Assembly: GCA_963816725.1 (NCBI GenBank)
Contig: CAWFMC010000021.1
Span: forward strand, 80,507-144,506
Direction of reading: 5' to 3'
DNA: 64,000 nucleotides
Source of the DNA: CAVSUB01 sp963816725
GTDB taxonomy: Bacteria > Acidobacteriota > Vicinamibacteria > Vicinamibacterales > 2-12-FULL-66-21
Shown: piece by piece, positions 53,383 through 62,634 of the stretch
How positions within the stretch are numbered: position 1 is the first letter of the stretch
Layout of the letters: every line of letters starts with the position of its first letter
Translations under genes and position numbers: made by a program
Notes under the pieces: model-generated
What the model was told of the DNA's origin: nothing
Seen by the model: the letters and a program-made list of their open reading frames with translations, nothing else
The model's database searches: none

Positions 53383-55455
53383 ATGCAGCATCGCACCCTG
53401 TCACGGGCCGGAGTCGTCGCGGGTCTTGGCCTTCTCTGCATGGCATTCGGACAGGCAGGCCGGGCGACGGGGCCCAAGCGCGCCCCTGCCGCCGCGGCTC
53501 ATGTCGAATGGCGAACGTATGGAGCGGATCTCGCCAGCACTCGCTATTCATCCCTCGACCAGATCGATCAGAGCAACTTCTCGAGACTGAAGATCGCCTG
53601 GCGCCTCAAGACCACCGAGTTCGGGCCGCGACCGGACACACTCTACTCGGCGACCCCCTTGTTCGTCGACAGCGTGCTCTACACCACCGCGGGCACCGCG
53701 CGAACCGTCGTCGCCCTCAACCCGCAGACCGGGGAGGTGCTCTGGACGCATGTCGAGGATGAAGGGCCGCGCGGACAGAACGCTGCCCGGGGCGGCGCCG
53801 GACGCGGAGTCGCGTACTGGGCCAGCCCCGATGGCGCCGATCGGCGCATCGTCTACGTGACGCCCGGCTACCGCATGATCGCGCTCGATGCCAGGACCGG
53901 CGCGCCAGTGTCGTCGTTCGGGCAGAACGGCGTGGTCGATCTCAAGGCTGATGACGATCAGGATCTGGATCTCGTCACCGCGGATCTCGGATTGAACGCG
54001 ACGCCGTTGATCGCCGGCAACGTGGTCGTGGTCGGGGCAGCGCAGCGTTTCAGCGGCTCGCCCAAGGTGATGAACAACGCCAGAGGATACGTCCGGGGCT
54101 TCGATGTCCGGACCGGCAAGCGCCTGTGGATCTTCCACACCGTTCCCAAAAGCGGCGAGTACGGCTACGACACCTGGCTCGAGGATGGTGCCGAGCGGAA
54201 CGGCAACACCGGCGCATGGGCCCAGTTCAGCGCGGACCTCGATCTCGGGCTCGTCTACGTTCCCGTCGAGATGCCGACCGGCGATTACTACGGCGGCAAT
54301 CGGCCGGGTCATACGCTGTTCGACGAGAGCCTCGTCGCGTTGGACATCAAGACCGGCACGCGCAAGTGGCACTACCAGCTGACGCACCACGGCGTCTGGG
54401 ACTACGACCCGCCGTGCGCGCCAATTCTGTTCGACGTGGTCCAGAACGGCCGTCGCATCAAGGCGCTGGCGCAGCCGACGAAGCAGGCGTTTCTGTTCGT
54501 GTTGAATCGTGAAACCGGCCAACCGATCTGGCCCATCGAGGAGCGCCCGGTCCCGCAGTCGACGGTCCCGAAGGAGCGGACCAGCCCCACGCAACCGTTC
54601 CCGACCAAGCCGGCGCCCTTCGACCGCCAGGGCGTGTCGGAGGACGACCTGATCGATTTCACGCCAGCCCTGCGCGCGGAAGCGCTCGAGCTCGTCAAAC
54701 GCTACAAGATCGGTCCGCTCTACACGCCGCCGGTGCTAAGCAGCGTGGACGGACCGCTGGCGACCATCCAGCTTCCGGCCGACACCGGTGGCGCGAACTG
54801 GCCCGGCGGGTCGTTCGACCCCCAGACGAACCGCCTGTTCGTCCATTCGCATACAACCGCGTACTCCGCCGCGGTGGTACCGGCCGATCCCGCGACATCG
54901 GATTTCGGTTACGTGGCGGGCCAGGCGCGCGGCGCTGGTCCCGGTGCGCGAGGCGCGGCCCCGGCGGTCGATCCCGATGCGGCGCCGCAGCGGGCCGCTG
55001 CGCGTGGCGGCGGCGGACGCGGCGGCTTGTCGGTGCAGGGCCTGCCGCTCATCAAGCCACCCTACGATCGGATCACCGCCTACGACATGGCGACGGGGGA
55101 GATCGTCTGGCAGAAGACGCACAGCTCGACGCCCGACGATATCAAGAATCATCCGGCGCTGAAGGGACTGAACCTGCCTCGCCTCGGTCAGCCTGGCCGC
55201 ACGTTCGTCGGCACGCTCACCACGAAGACGCTGCTCATCGCCGGCGAAGGCGGCGTGCACCGGAACGAGGCCGAGCAGCGGGTCGCCCTGCTGCGGGCCT
55301 ATGACAAGGCCACGGGAGCGGACGTCGGTGCGGTGGAGATGCCCGACAAGCAAACCGGCTCGCCGATGACGTACATGATCAACGGCAAGCAGTACATCGT
55401 CGTCGCCGTCAGCGGTCTCGACGGCGCGGAGCTCCTCGCGTACTCGCTGCAGTAG
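53383..55455 (+). CDS. PQQ-dependent dehydrogenase (quinoprotein glucose-dehydrogenase-like)
   Basis: 690 residues with a signal peptide (1-29). PQQ propeller with repeated tryptophan-docking blades: EWRTYGADLASTRYSSLDQI, TVVALNPQTGEVLWTHVE, RMIALDARTGAPVSSFGQNG, GYVRGFDVRTGKRLWIFHTV, SLVALDIKTGTRKWHYQLTH, FLFVLNRETGQPIWPIEERP, RITAYDMATGEIVWQK. An Ala/Gly/Arg-rich segment sits at ~515-545. GAAGGGGAC precedes the ATG. Unlike the 781-residue quinoprotein at 38999 it has no heme, and it is paired with the separate cytochrome c upstream. It oxidises a sugar or alcohol in the periplasm. Confidence 0.9.
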   Translation: MQHRTLSRAGVVAGLGLLCMAFGQAGRATGPKRAPAAAAHVEWRTYGADLASTRYSSLDQIDQSNFSRLKIAWRLKTTEFGPRPDTLYSATPLFVDSVLYTTAGTARTVVALNPQTGEVLWTHVEDEGPRGQNAARGGAGRGVAYWASPDGADRRIVYVTPGYRMIALDARTGAPVSSFGQNGVVDLKADDDQDLDLVTADLGLNATPLIAGNVVVVGAAQRFSGSPKVMNNARGYVRGFDVRTGKRLWIFHTVPKSGEYGYDTWLEDGAERNGNTGAWAQFSADLDLGLVYVPVEMPTGDYYGGNRPGHTLFDESLVALDIKTGTRKWHYQLTHHGVWDYDPPCAPILFDVVQNGRRIKALAQPTKQAFLFVLNRETGQPIWPIEERPVPQSTVPKERTSPTQPFPTKPAPFDRQGVSEDDLIDFTPALRAEALELVKRYKIGPLYTPPVLSSVDGPLATIQLPADTGGANWPGGSFDPQTNRLFVHSHTTAYSAAVVPADPATSDFGYVAGQARGAGPGARGAAPAVDPDAAPQRAAARGGGGRGGLSVQGLPLIKPPYDRITAYDMATGEIVWQKTHSSTPDDIKNHPALKGLNLPRLGQPGRTFVGTLTTKTLLIAGEGGVHRNEAEQRVALLRAYDKATGADVGAVEMPDKQTGSPMTYMINGKQYIVVAVSGLDGAELLAYSLQ

Positions 55456-55591
55456 TTTGGGCGCACGACGGCGGCCGCGAGAGGCGGGCTCTCGCGCCGT
55501 TGCCACCCAGCCAGACCCGCCGTCAGTGTTGCGACCGTTCCGGACCGGTCGCGCCTTCACCGAATACCGCTCACGTCATCGAGGCTAAGTC

Positions 55592-57277
55592 ATGTGGCAG
55601 CAGAACTACGAGCCGGTAGGCGGCAGTCTGGCTTGGTCGGCACTCGTCGCATCGATTCCTATCGCGGTGCTGTTCTTCATGCTGGGCGTGTGGCGCAAGC
55701 CCTCGTGGATCGCCGCGCTGACGGCGCTTGGCGTCGCCTTTGCCCTGGCCCTGGGGGCGTATGGGATGCCGGCGTCGCTGGCGCTGATGGCCGCACTCAC
55801 CGGCGCCGCGTATGGTCTGTTTCCGATCGCCTGGATCGTGTTCTCGTCGATCCTCCTGTATCGACTCGCTGTCGACACCGGCAAGTTCGAGATCATCAAG
55901 GACTCGGTCGGCGGCCTGACCACCGACCGCCGACTGCAAGCATTGTTCATCGGCTTCTCGTTCGGCGCGTTCATCGAAGGAGCGGCCGGATTCGGGGCCC
56001 CCGTCGCGGTCGCCGGCGCGATGCTCGCCGGGCTCGGCTTCTCGCCGTTCTATGCCGCCGGCATCTGTCTGATGGCCAATACCGCGCCGGTCGCGTTCGG
56101 CTCGATCGGGATTCCCGTGACCACGCTGGCCGGTATCACCGGGCTGCCGGTGCTGCTGCTGAGCGCCATGGTCGGGCGCCTGTGCGCGCTGATTTCCCTG
56201 ATCATCCCCACCTACCTGGTGGTCGTCATGGCGGGGTGGCGAAGAACCCTCGAGGTGCTGCCAGCCGTCGTCGTGTGCGGGGTGTCGTTTGCCGCGGTGC
56301 AGTTCTACGTGTCGAACTTCGTCGGCCCCGAACTGACCGACATTCTCAGCGCGCTCAGCTGCATCGGCTCGATGGTGCTGGTCCTGAAGTTCTGGAAGCC
56401 GCGGACGATCTTCCGGCTCGAGGGGGACACGCCGGCAATCGAGACTCCCCATCGTCACACCGCGAGCCAGCTGTTCGCGGCCTGGCTGCCTTACCTGTTG
56501 CTCGTGCTCTTCGTGGTGACCTGGGGAGAGGCGAGCGTGAAGAAAGCGATCGACGCGTTCACGAACGGAATGCTGCCCGCGTCTTTGCCAAAAAGCCCCA
56601 CGACCCTCAACGGGCTGACGGTGCCAGGTCTGCACAACCTGATCATGCGGGTGCCGCCGGTGGTCCCAGCGCGGGCACCCTACGCCGCGGTCTACACCCT
56701 CAATTGGCTGAGCAGTGCCGGCACCGCCTGTTTTCTGGCGGCGATCGTGTCGGCGATCTGTCTGCGGGTCAGCCCGCGGCGGTTCGTGGGCATCTATCGG
56801 GCGACCTTCGGCCAGCTGGCGAAGTCGATGCTGACGATTGCGGCCATGCTGGCGCTGGCCTACTTGATGAACTACTCCGGTATGACCTCCACGATGGGCA
56901 TCGCGCTGGCGACAACCGGCGTCACGTTTCCGTTCTTCAGCGCAGTTCTCGGGTGGCTGGGCGTGTTCCTGACGGGCAGCGACACCTCGGCCAACGCACT
57001 CTTCGGGAACCTGCAGGTGATCACGGCCAACCAGATCGGACTCAATCCTGTGTTGACGGCGTCGGTGAACTCGGCGGCCGGGGTCATGGGCAAGATGATC
57101 GCGTTGCCGAGCATCGCGGTCGCGGTTGCCGCCACCGGCCTCACGTCTGAGGACGAGGGCCGGCTGTTCCGGTTCACGCTGAGGCACAGCGTCGCGCTGG
57201 CTGGCGTCGTTGGCGTCATGGCGATGATGCTCGCCTACGTGTTCCCGACGCTCGTGCCGGTCCTGCCGCCCAAATAG
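55592..57277 (+). CDS. lctP: L-lactate permease family transporter
   Basis: 561 residues, about 12-14 membrane segments, normal length for LctP/LldP. Family segments: LFIGFSFGAFIEGAAGFGAP, LLMANTAPVAFGSIGIP-like ICLMANTAPVAFGSIGIPV, GVFLTGSDTSANALFGNLQV and SVNSAAGVMGKMIALPSIAV. It imports lactate or a related 2-hydroxy acid with protons. It follows the quinoprotein by 136 bases on the same strand and may import an oxidation product made by the island's enzymes. Confidence 0.92.
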   Translation: MWQQNYEPVGGSLAWSALVASIPIAVLFFMLGVWRKPSWIAALTALGVAFALALGAYGMPASLALMAALTGAAYGLFPIAWIVFSSILLYRLAVDTGKFEIIKDSVGGLTTDRRLQALFIGFSFGAFIEGAAGFGAPVAVAGAMLAGLGFSPFYAAGICLMANTAPVAFGSIGIPVTTLAGITGLPVLLLSAMVGRLCALISLIIPTYLVVVMAGWRRTLEVLPAVVVCGVSFAAVQFYVSNFVGPELTDILSALSCIGSMVLVLKFWKPRTIFRLEGDTPAIETPHRHTASQLFAAWLPYLLLVLFVVTWGEASVKKAIDAFTNGMLPASLPKSPTTLNGLTVPGLHNLIMRVPPVVPARAPYAAVYTLNWLSSAGTACFLAAIVSAICLRVSPRRFVGIYRATFGQLAKSMLTIAAMLALAYLMNYSGMTSTMGIALATTGVTFPFFSAVLGWLGVFLTGSDTSANALFGNLQVITANQIGLNPVLTASVNSAAGVMGKMIALPSIAVAVAATGLTSEDEGRLFRFTLRHSVALAGVVGVMAMMLAYVFPTLVPVLPPK

Positions 57278-57340
57278 CCTTTCTCTCTCGCGGCCGATCC
57301 CTGGCACGGAGCACCAACGACGCGTGCAGACTTCCGACCG

Positions 57341-57625
57341 TCACCGGTGTTTCGGCCCTGCGGCGCTCGTCGTCGCTCGGCGCCGTCGGCCCGTCACGGC
57401 GGCAGCACGCAACTCCTCCGGGCTGACGGTGTGCGCGTCGACGATCGCGCGGACGTCATCCGCGGACGCGACACCATGACGGAGCAGCCAGGGGGCGTAG
57501 TCGACGAGCCACGCGTGGAAGGCCGCGACATCCTCCAGCGTGCGTCGAACCGCCGGACGTCCCCGCCACAACGCGAGGATCTGGGCCTCTCGATCGGCCG
57601 TTGTCAACGTGCGCGGTTCCATCAT
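57341..57625 (-). CDS. Small protein of unknown function
   Basis: 94 residues. The core is helical (TADREAQILALWRGRPAVRR, LEDVAAFHAWLVDYAPWLLR, ADDVRAIVDAHTVSPEELRA), with a basic tail. Two adjacent ATGs (57625, 57622) lie directly after GGAGG; the second has the better spacing. No motif or export signal. It is downstream of the LysR gene on the same strand. Confidence 0.6.
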   Translation of the reverse strand: MMEPRTLTTADREAQILALWRGRPAVRRTLEDVAAFHAWLVDYAPWLLRHGVASADDVRAIVDAHTVSPEELRAAAVTGRRRRATTSAAGPKHR

Positions 57626-57724
57626 GCCTCCGCGCTCAGAGCAGCAGTGACGCCAGAAGGCCATGTCGATGCGCGCGGCCCGGGCGCAAGGGCACGATAT
57701 CAGCGCCGAGGGCAGACGTCCAAT

Positions 57725-57748
57725 ATATCGAAACACATGGAACGATAT
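57725..57748. promoter_or_regulatory. Inverted repeat ATATCG-N12-CGATAT
   Basis: 6-bp arms separated by 12 bases, about 100 bases upstream of the small minus-strand gene at 57625 and within the 215-base gap after the LysR gene. The length and spacing would suit a LysR- or IclR-type dimer. Confidence 0.3.
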
Positions 57749-57840
57749 CGATGGCGTATGGGCGCTACACCGCGTAACGGGCGAACGGGAACGGCCGACT
57801 GTCATTGCCAGCGCCGACGCTGCACCTCGCGCCGCGTGCT

Positions 57841-58749
57841 TCAGTCGATCGGCAGGTGCCTCGTCCTGAAGAACTTCTCCGCGTGGCGCAGGAAATTGTC
57901 GAGGCCGGAAGCGGTTGTGCCGCGCTGTGCGACCAGCCAGAGAGCCGCAAACGGAGCGTTGCCACTGATCGGGACGTAGCGGACGCCCGCGGGCCGCAAC
58001 TGACGGACGGATTCGGGAACGAGCGTGACCCCGACGCCTGCGGCGACGAGACTCACCATCGACGCCATCTGCGGCGCCTCCTGGACGACACGCGGGCTGA
58101 ATCCCGCCTGCTGGCACGCCGCGATGATCGAATCGTAGAGCAGGCTGCCATTCGCGCGGGGGTAGAGGATGAACGGCTCGTTACGCAACTGGCCCAGGCG
58201 CAGCCGCTTCCGGATAGCCAGGGGGTGCGCGCCGGGCAGGGCGATCCAGAGCCGCTCGTCCGGCAAGGGGATGGCGCGGAGCGCCTGACGTTCGGTGGGC
58301 GTCGGGCGGACAAACGCCACGTCGATCTGATCCAGCGCGAGCTGCGCCAGCAGGGGCGTGGTCGGCTGGACGATCAACCGGAGCTCGACATCCGGGTACG
58401 CGCTTCTGAAAGCACTGATCGCCCCGGGCACGAGCGGGTTCAACGATGCGGCACTCGTGAAGCCAACCCGCACGGTGCCGAGATCGCCCTGGCGGACGCG
58501 GCGGGCCGCAGCCGCCGCGCGATCGACCTCGCGGAGGGCGGCCTGGGCGTGCGGCAGGAACGCCTCCCCAGCAGCGGTCAGGTGGACGCCACGCGGGGTC
58601 CGGGCGAACAGCGGCGTTCCGACCTCGGCTTCCAACTGGCGAATCTGCTGACTCAAGGGCGGCTGCGCGATCCCCAGCTTTCCGGCGGCCCTGGTGAAGT
58701 GCCGCTCGTCGACGATGGCCAGGAAGTAGCGGAGATGCCGAAGCTCCAT
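57841..58749 (-). CDS. LysR-family transcriptional regulator
   Basis: 302 residues. Winged helix-turn-helix 1-60 (LRHLRYFLAIVDERHFTRAA, LGIAQPPLSQQIRQLEAEVG, TPLFARTPRGVHLTAAGEAF), linker helix, then the two-lobed effector domain (VRVGFTSAASLNPLVPGAIS, ALPGAHPLAIRKRLRLGQLR, ASMVSLVAAGVGVTLVPESV). Closest in feel to BenM/CatM-type regulators. AGGAAC precedes the ATG. It may control the lactate permease or its own neighbours; it need not be the protein that binds TCGATTATCGA, since LysR sites usually have T-N11-A form. Confidence 0.92.
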   Translation of the reverse strand: MELRHLRYFLAIVDERHFTRAAGKLGIAQPPLSQQIRQLEAEVGTPLFARTPRGVHLTAAGEAFLPHAQAALREVDRAAAAARRVRQGDLGTVRVGFTSAASLNPLVPGAISAFRSAYPDVELRLIVQPTTPLLAQLALDQIDVAFVRPTPTERQALRAIPLPDERLWIALPGAHPLAIRKRLRLGQLRNEPFILYPRANGSLLYDSIIAACQQAGFSPRVVQEAPQMASMVSLVAAGVGVTLVPESVRQLRPAGVRYVPISGNAPFAALWLVAQRGTTASGLDNFLRHAEKFFRTRHLPID

Positions 58750-58910
58750 GTGTTCCTCGTGCGCCTGGAACAGACGCGGGTGATCGCGTCCGTGCTCCGC
58801 ATGACCCCGGCAGCAGATGCGGGTGGCACTGATCGCGTGACGATGCCGCCCTGAACGACCTGCGCCTCAGCACTCTGGGGAGATTGCCAACGTGGGCAAC
58901 GATGATGTCG

Positions 58911-60077
58911 TCAGATCTTCAGAAAGATGCGCCTGCGGTACATGATCCAGACCGGAACGAAACAGACCGCGGTGAAGCTGACGGCATACGCGAACGTGGC
59001 CCACCCAGGATCGGGAATGGCCCGGAACACGTGATCGAGCAGAAACGTGATCACATCGGTGTCGCGGCCTCCGGATGTCACGTGGATGCTCTGCAACACA
59101 CCGGGCAGCAACTCGCTGAACATGTAGGCGGCAATGGCGTTCGAGCCGAAGACCAGCCACACCCAGGTCCATCCCGTTCGCCAGCCCCGCTGCTCGACCG
59201 CCCAGAACGTCAGCGTCAGCAGGGCCAGGGAGTAGCCGCCCGCGACCAGCACGTAAGAGCTCGTCCACAGGTTCTTGTTCAACGGGAACCAGAACGCCCA
59301 CAGATAACCGACGGCCAGGCTGGAGACCGCGGCCGCCGCCAGTCCCCGCACCTTGGCCGGAATCGAGCGGCGCGTTCGGATCCAGAGGCCCGTGAGCATG
59401 CCCATCAGGGCGGTGCCGAGCGCCGGGATATCGCTCAGGAGCCCTTCCGGATCGCGCACGTTATGATCCGGCGGCTCGCGATACAGGTGATACGGGAACA
59501 GCTGGCGGTCCAGCCAGGACACAAGATTCTGGCGCACGTCCATGAACGGCACATCGCGGCCGGGAACTCCGGCGCCCGGCACCGGCACCCATCGCACGAG
59601 CAGCCAGTAGCCGACGAGCGCGATGAGAAGCGCCGCCGCGATCGGTCCGGCGCGCGGAGTCGCCAGATACAACAGGGAGACGGCGAGATAACAGACGGCA
59701 ATGCGCTGCAGCACACCATAGAAGCGGATGTGTTCGAGCTCGAAGCGCGGAAAGCTGTTGACGACGATCCCCAGCAGCACCAGGATGGCCGCCCGCTGCA
59801 GCGCGTGCCGGATCAACTCCCGGCGGGCTATACCGCGCGCCAGCCTGGCCTCGATCGCAAACACCACCGAGATCCCCATCACGAACACGAAGGTGGGGAA
59901 CACGAGATCCGTCGCGGTCAAGCCATTCCACGCGGCGTGGTTCATGAACCCCCACGAGCCGGTGCCGCCGTTGTTGTTGACCATGATCATGAACGCGATC
60001 GTGATCCCGCGCGCGACGTCGAGAGACAGGAGTCTCCCGGATGGCTCAGACTGGTGGAGTGTGGTCATCGCTGACAC
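58911..60077 (-). CDS. NagX-like membrane acyltransferase (DUF5009/HGSNAT type)
   Basis: 388 residues with about ten membrane segments. Similar in order to heparan-alpha-glucosaminide N-acetyltransferase: RLLSLDVARGITIAFMIMVN (catalytic-type His/Asn region near the N-terminus: GFMNHAAWNGLTATDLVFPT), FVFVMGISVVFAIEAR, ELEHIRFYGVLQRIAVCYLA and FGSNAIAAYMFSELL. It may acetylate an amino sugar during import. ATG at 60077 (MSAM) or the third codon after it. 161 bases upstream of the LysR gene, same strand. Confidence 0.85.
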   Translation of the reverse strand: MSAMTTLHQSEPSGRLLSLDVARGITIAFMIMVNNNGGTGSWGFMNHAAWNGLTATDLVFPTFVFVMGISVVFAIEARLARGIARRELIRHALQRAAILVLLGIVVNSFPRFELEHIRFYGVLQRIAVCYLAVSLLYLATPRAGPIAAALLIALVGYWLLVRWVPVPGAGVPGRDVPFMDVRQNLVSWLDRQLFPYHLYREPPDHNVRDPEGLLSDIPALGTALMGMLTGLWIRTRRSIPAKVRGLAAAAVSSLAVGYLWAFWFPLNKNLWTSSYVLVAGGYSLALLTLTFWAVEQRGWRTGWTWVWLVFGSNAIAAYMFSELLPGVLQSIHVTSGGRDTDVITFLLDHVFRAIPDPGWATFAYAVSFTAVCFVPVWIMYRRRIFLKI

Positions 60078-60429
60078 CGCGACCGAATTGGCGCCTGCAC
60101 GAGGCGGCTATTATGACCGCAACCCGATCTGATTCCGCGGAGCGGCGATGAATCGTGGGCGGGGAACCGCCCGCCGGGCCGCCTGCAGAATGATGCCCGC
60201 TATCACCATCGCAAACGTGAGCTGACGTGACGCGGGGCGTGTCTCGCCGGCGCGACGGCGCGGAAGTTGGCACGCCGTTGGAACTCTGAGATACTCCGAC
60301 CCGCCGCCCTCACATGCGCCCGCCCCAGTCCCGAACCAGTCTGCCGCTCCGTTCAGCGTCCGAACGCGCCGCCGACTTCGTACGTTGGGTTGCGAGCGGC
60401 GTCACGTTTGATGCGTCGCCGGAGGCGCG
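60078..60429. other. Divergent promoter region with no gene seen
   Basis: 352 bases between the NagX-like gene (minus) and the GT-C-like gene (plus). GGAGGCGCG immediately before the GTG at 60430 is the ribosome site. No convincing small gene or repeat was found. Confidence 0.4.
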
Positions 60430-62409
60430 GTGACCAGTACGCGCACGTCCGGCGCTGTCGGCCGGATGCTCATCGGGGCTGTCACTGGCGCGGCCGCAGG
60501 CCTTATCTGCGTGCTCGCGGCCTTCGCCCTCCATCCCGCGCTGGTCCTTGACATGGACCGCGACCAGCCGGGCCTGATGAGAGGCTTCTATCCCCCGGAG
60601 CGCCAGGGTGACGTGACATTTGCCTGGACGTCAGCCCAGGCCGTGCTCGACCTGCCACGCTTCACTCGTGCCGCGCCGTGGGAGTGCCTGATCCGTCTCC
60701 GTGGCGCCCGACCGGAACCGAACCCACAACCGCTGGTGGACGTTGGCGTCGACGGTGTGACCGCGGCCAGCCTGAAGGTCACGAACAGCTATCAGGACCT
60801 CGCCGTCACCGTGCCAGCACGGTCCGAGTCAGGACTGACGTTGAGCATCGCCAGCGATCCCGTCTTCATTCCCGGCGGAACCGACCGCCGTGGGCTCGGG
60901 GCGCAAGTCGACAGGCTCACGTGCGCGCCGTTGGGCCGTCTCGTGTTTCCGCCGTCGCGGGTGATGGCGTCCGCGGCGGTGTCCGCTGCGGCCTTCGGCG
61001 CGGCCTTCGGCTGGCTGGCGCCCACGCTCTGGTGGACGGTCGGCGCGGTGCTGTTACTGGCGGCCGCCCAGGCGCTGCCGTTGACCGCCGGACCCGCGCC
61101 GTACAGCGCACTGCCGGACACGGCGGTCTGGATGGCCGGCGTCACGGCGCTGGTCATGGCCGGCAGCCGGGCGGCAATTGAAGGCTGGCGGCCAAGGCCG
61201 ATGGATCCGGCGGCTCGTAGCGTGGTGATGTTCTCGGGCGCGGTCCTGTTCCTCAAACTGCTCGCCCTGCTGCATCCATCGAAGCTGCTGATCGACGCGC
61301 TGTTCCACGCGCACCGGCTCGAGTGGGTGATGGCGGGCCGATACTACTTCACACAACCGATGCCGAGCGGCGTGCAGTTTCCGTATGCGATTGCGCTCTA
61401 CGTGTTCGCGGCGCCGTGGGCCGCGTTCACCCGCGATCACGTGGCCCTACTGCGGATTGTCGTGGCGGTGTGCCAGGCCGTCGCCGGCGCCACGCTGTAC
61501 CCCATGATCGCGCGAACCTGGCACGACCGGCGGGCGGCGGTGATCGCGGTGATGCTGTTCCACACCGTTCCACTTCCGTATCTGATCATGGGCAACGCCA
61601 ACCTGACCCACGCGTTCGCGCAGTCGGCCGCGCTGATGACCTTGGCGGCAGCAACCGTGTGGACGCTGGGAAGCGGGGGACCCCTCCTGCCGATCGGACT
61701 GGCGTTGCTGGCATCGGTCGCGTTCCTCGCTCACGTCGGCGATTTCCCGATTCTGTTGTCGACCCTCGTGTGCTTCGGGCTGTTGTGCCGATGGGCGGGC
61801 GGCGCAGCCCTGTCGAAGGCTGGTTCAGCGGTACTGTTGGCCACCACGATCGCGGTCGGCGTGTCGGTCGCGGCGTACTACGGCCACTTCGCGGACACCT
61901 ATCGCACGCTGGAGATCGTCCGTGGCGGACGTGCGCCGGCCTCGGCTCCAGCGGGAAGTGCGTCGCCCGCCTCGGGTCAGCCCGCGCGCGGACCAGGGGC
62001 CAGGCCCGTGGCGAGTCGAACACTCATCGAACGCGTCGCGCGCGTAGGCACACTCGGTGTGAGCGCGCTCGGCTGGCCGCTCAGTCTGCTGGCCATCGCC
62101 GGAGCGTGGCGGCGTGCGAGGCAGCCGAACAAAGACCGGCTGGATCTGCTGATCGTGGCGTCGCTCGCCACGGGCGTGCTGTTCCTTGGGGCGTCGGCCG
62201 TGCTCCCGGTCGAGCCGCAGTTCCAGCGCTACACCGACGAGTACGTCCAGCGGGTCTGCGATGCGACCGCGCCGGCGCTGGTCGTGCTCGCGGCTGCTGC
62301 CGTCGCGTGGGCCTGGGAGGCCGGCACGGTGGCCCGCCTCGCCGCCGGAGGATTGCTGATTGCGGCAAGCGCGCTGGCGATGCAGGCATGGTGGGCCTGG
62401 CTGGCGTGA
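60430..62409 (+). CDS. Polytopic membrane protein, GT-C glycosyltransferase-like
   Basis: 659 residues. Membrane segment ~12-38, a periplasmic beta-rich domain ~40-185 (FTRAAPWECLIRLRGARPEP, VTNSYQDLAVTVPARSESGL, LSIASDPVFIPGGTDRRGLG), then about ten further membrane segments. This order resembles GT-C-fold glycosyltransferases common in Acidobacteria, which use polyprenyl-phosphate sugars. I cannot identify the catalytic Asp/Glu with confidence; HAHRLEWVMAGRYYFTQPMP is a candidate lumenal loop. A Pro/Ala/Ser-rich loop sits near 505-525. GTG at 60430 is fixed by GGAGG. Confidence 0.7.
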   Translation: MTSTRTSGAVGRMLIGAVTGAAAGLICVLAAFALHPALVLDMDRDQPGLMRGFYPPERQGDVTFAWTSAQAVLDLPRFTRAAPWECLIRLRGARPEPNPQPLVDVGVDGVTAASLKVTNSYQDLAVTVPARSESGLTLSIASDPVFIPGGTDRRGLGAQVDRLTCAPLGRLVFPPSRVMASAAVSAAAFGAAFGWLAPTLWWTVGAVLLLAAAQALPLTAGPAPYSALPDTAVWMAGVTALVMAGSRAAIEGWRPRPMDPAARSVVMFSGAVLFLKLLALLHPSKLLIDALFHAHRLEWVMAGRYYFTQPMPSGVQFPYAIALYVFAAPWAAFTRDHVALLRIVVAVCQAVAGATLYPMIARTWHDRRAAVIAVMLFHTVPLPYLIMGNANLTHAFAQSAALMTLAAATVWTLGSGGPLLPIGLALLASVAFLAHVGDFPILLSTLVCFGLLCRWAGGAALSKAGSAVLLATTIAVGVSVAAYYGHFADTYRTLEIVRGGRAPASAPAGSASPASGQPARGPGARPVASRTLIERVARVGTLGVSALGWPLSLLAIAGAWRRARQPNKDRLDLLIVASLATGVLFLGASAVLPVEPQFQRYTDEYVQRVCDATAPALVVLAAAAVAWAWEAGTVARLAAGGLLIAASALAMQAWWAWLA

Positions 62410-62448
62410 TGCTGCGCCCGATGCGGTCGCGAGTGACCGGCTGCAGCG

Positions 62449-62488
62449 CGCCCCGCCCGGAATATGTCGGTGACAAATATTCTGGGCG
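62449..62488. repeat. Hairpin-forming repeat, copy 1
   Basis: CGCCCGGAATAT (62454-62465) pairs with ATATTCTGGGCG (62477-62488) with one mismatch; the loop contains GTCGGTGAC, which can extend the stem. The left 20 bases (62449-62468) recur exactly at 62565-62584. It lies about 40 bases after the GT-C-like gene and could act as terminator or be a REP/MITE-like element. Confidence 0.6.
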
Positions 62489-62564
62489 CGGCGCCCGGAT
62501 CGCAAGGCGCCAAGAGCGAGTTTATTGGGCATAAATGAGCGATGAGCAACGGCGCGAGGCGGGA

Positions 62565-62584
62565 CGCCCCGCCCGGAATATGTC
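62565..62584. repeat. Hairpin-forming repeat, copy 2
   Basis: Exact second copy of CGCCCCGCCCGGAATATGTC, 116 bases from the first. Here the right arm differs (GTCAG at 62582 pairs with CTGAC at 62594), so the copy is a decayed or shorter relative. It lies just upstream of the histidine kinase gene. Confidence 0.6.
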
Positions 62585-62634
62585 AGCGAATCTCTGACTC
62601 GGGACGCTAGAATCGAAGTGCATCAGGAGGCGCC

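Noticed and set aside
55571..57307. 578-codon minus-strand open frame
   Set aside because: Antisense to the lactate permease, with an extreme His/Arg/Gln composition typical of shadows of membrane proteins.
57841..58749. LysR protein as the factor binding TCGATTATCGA
   Set aside because: LysR sites normally have T-N11-A geometry; the 11-bp palindrome does not fit, so the link is left open.
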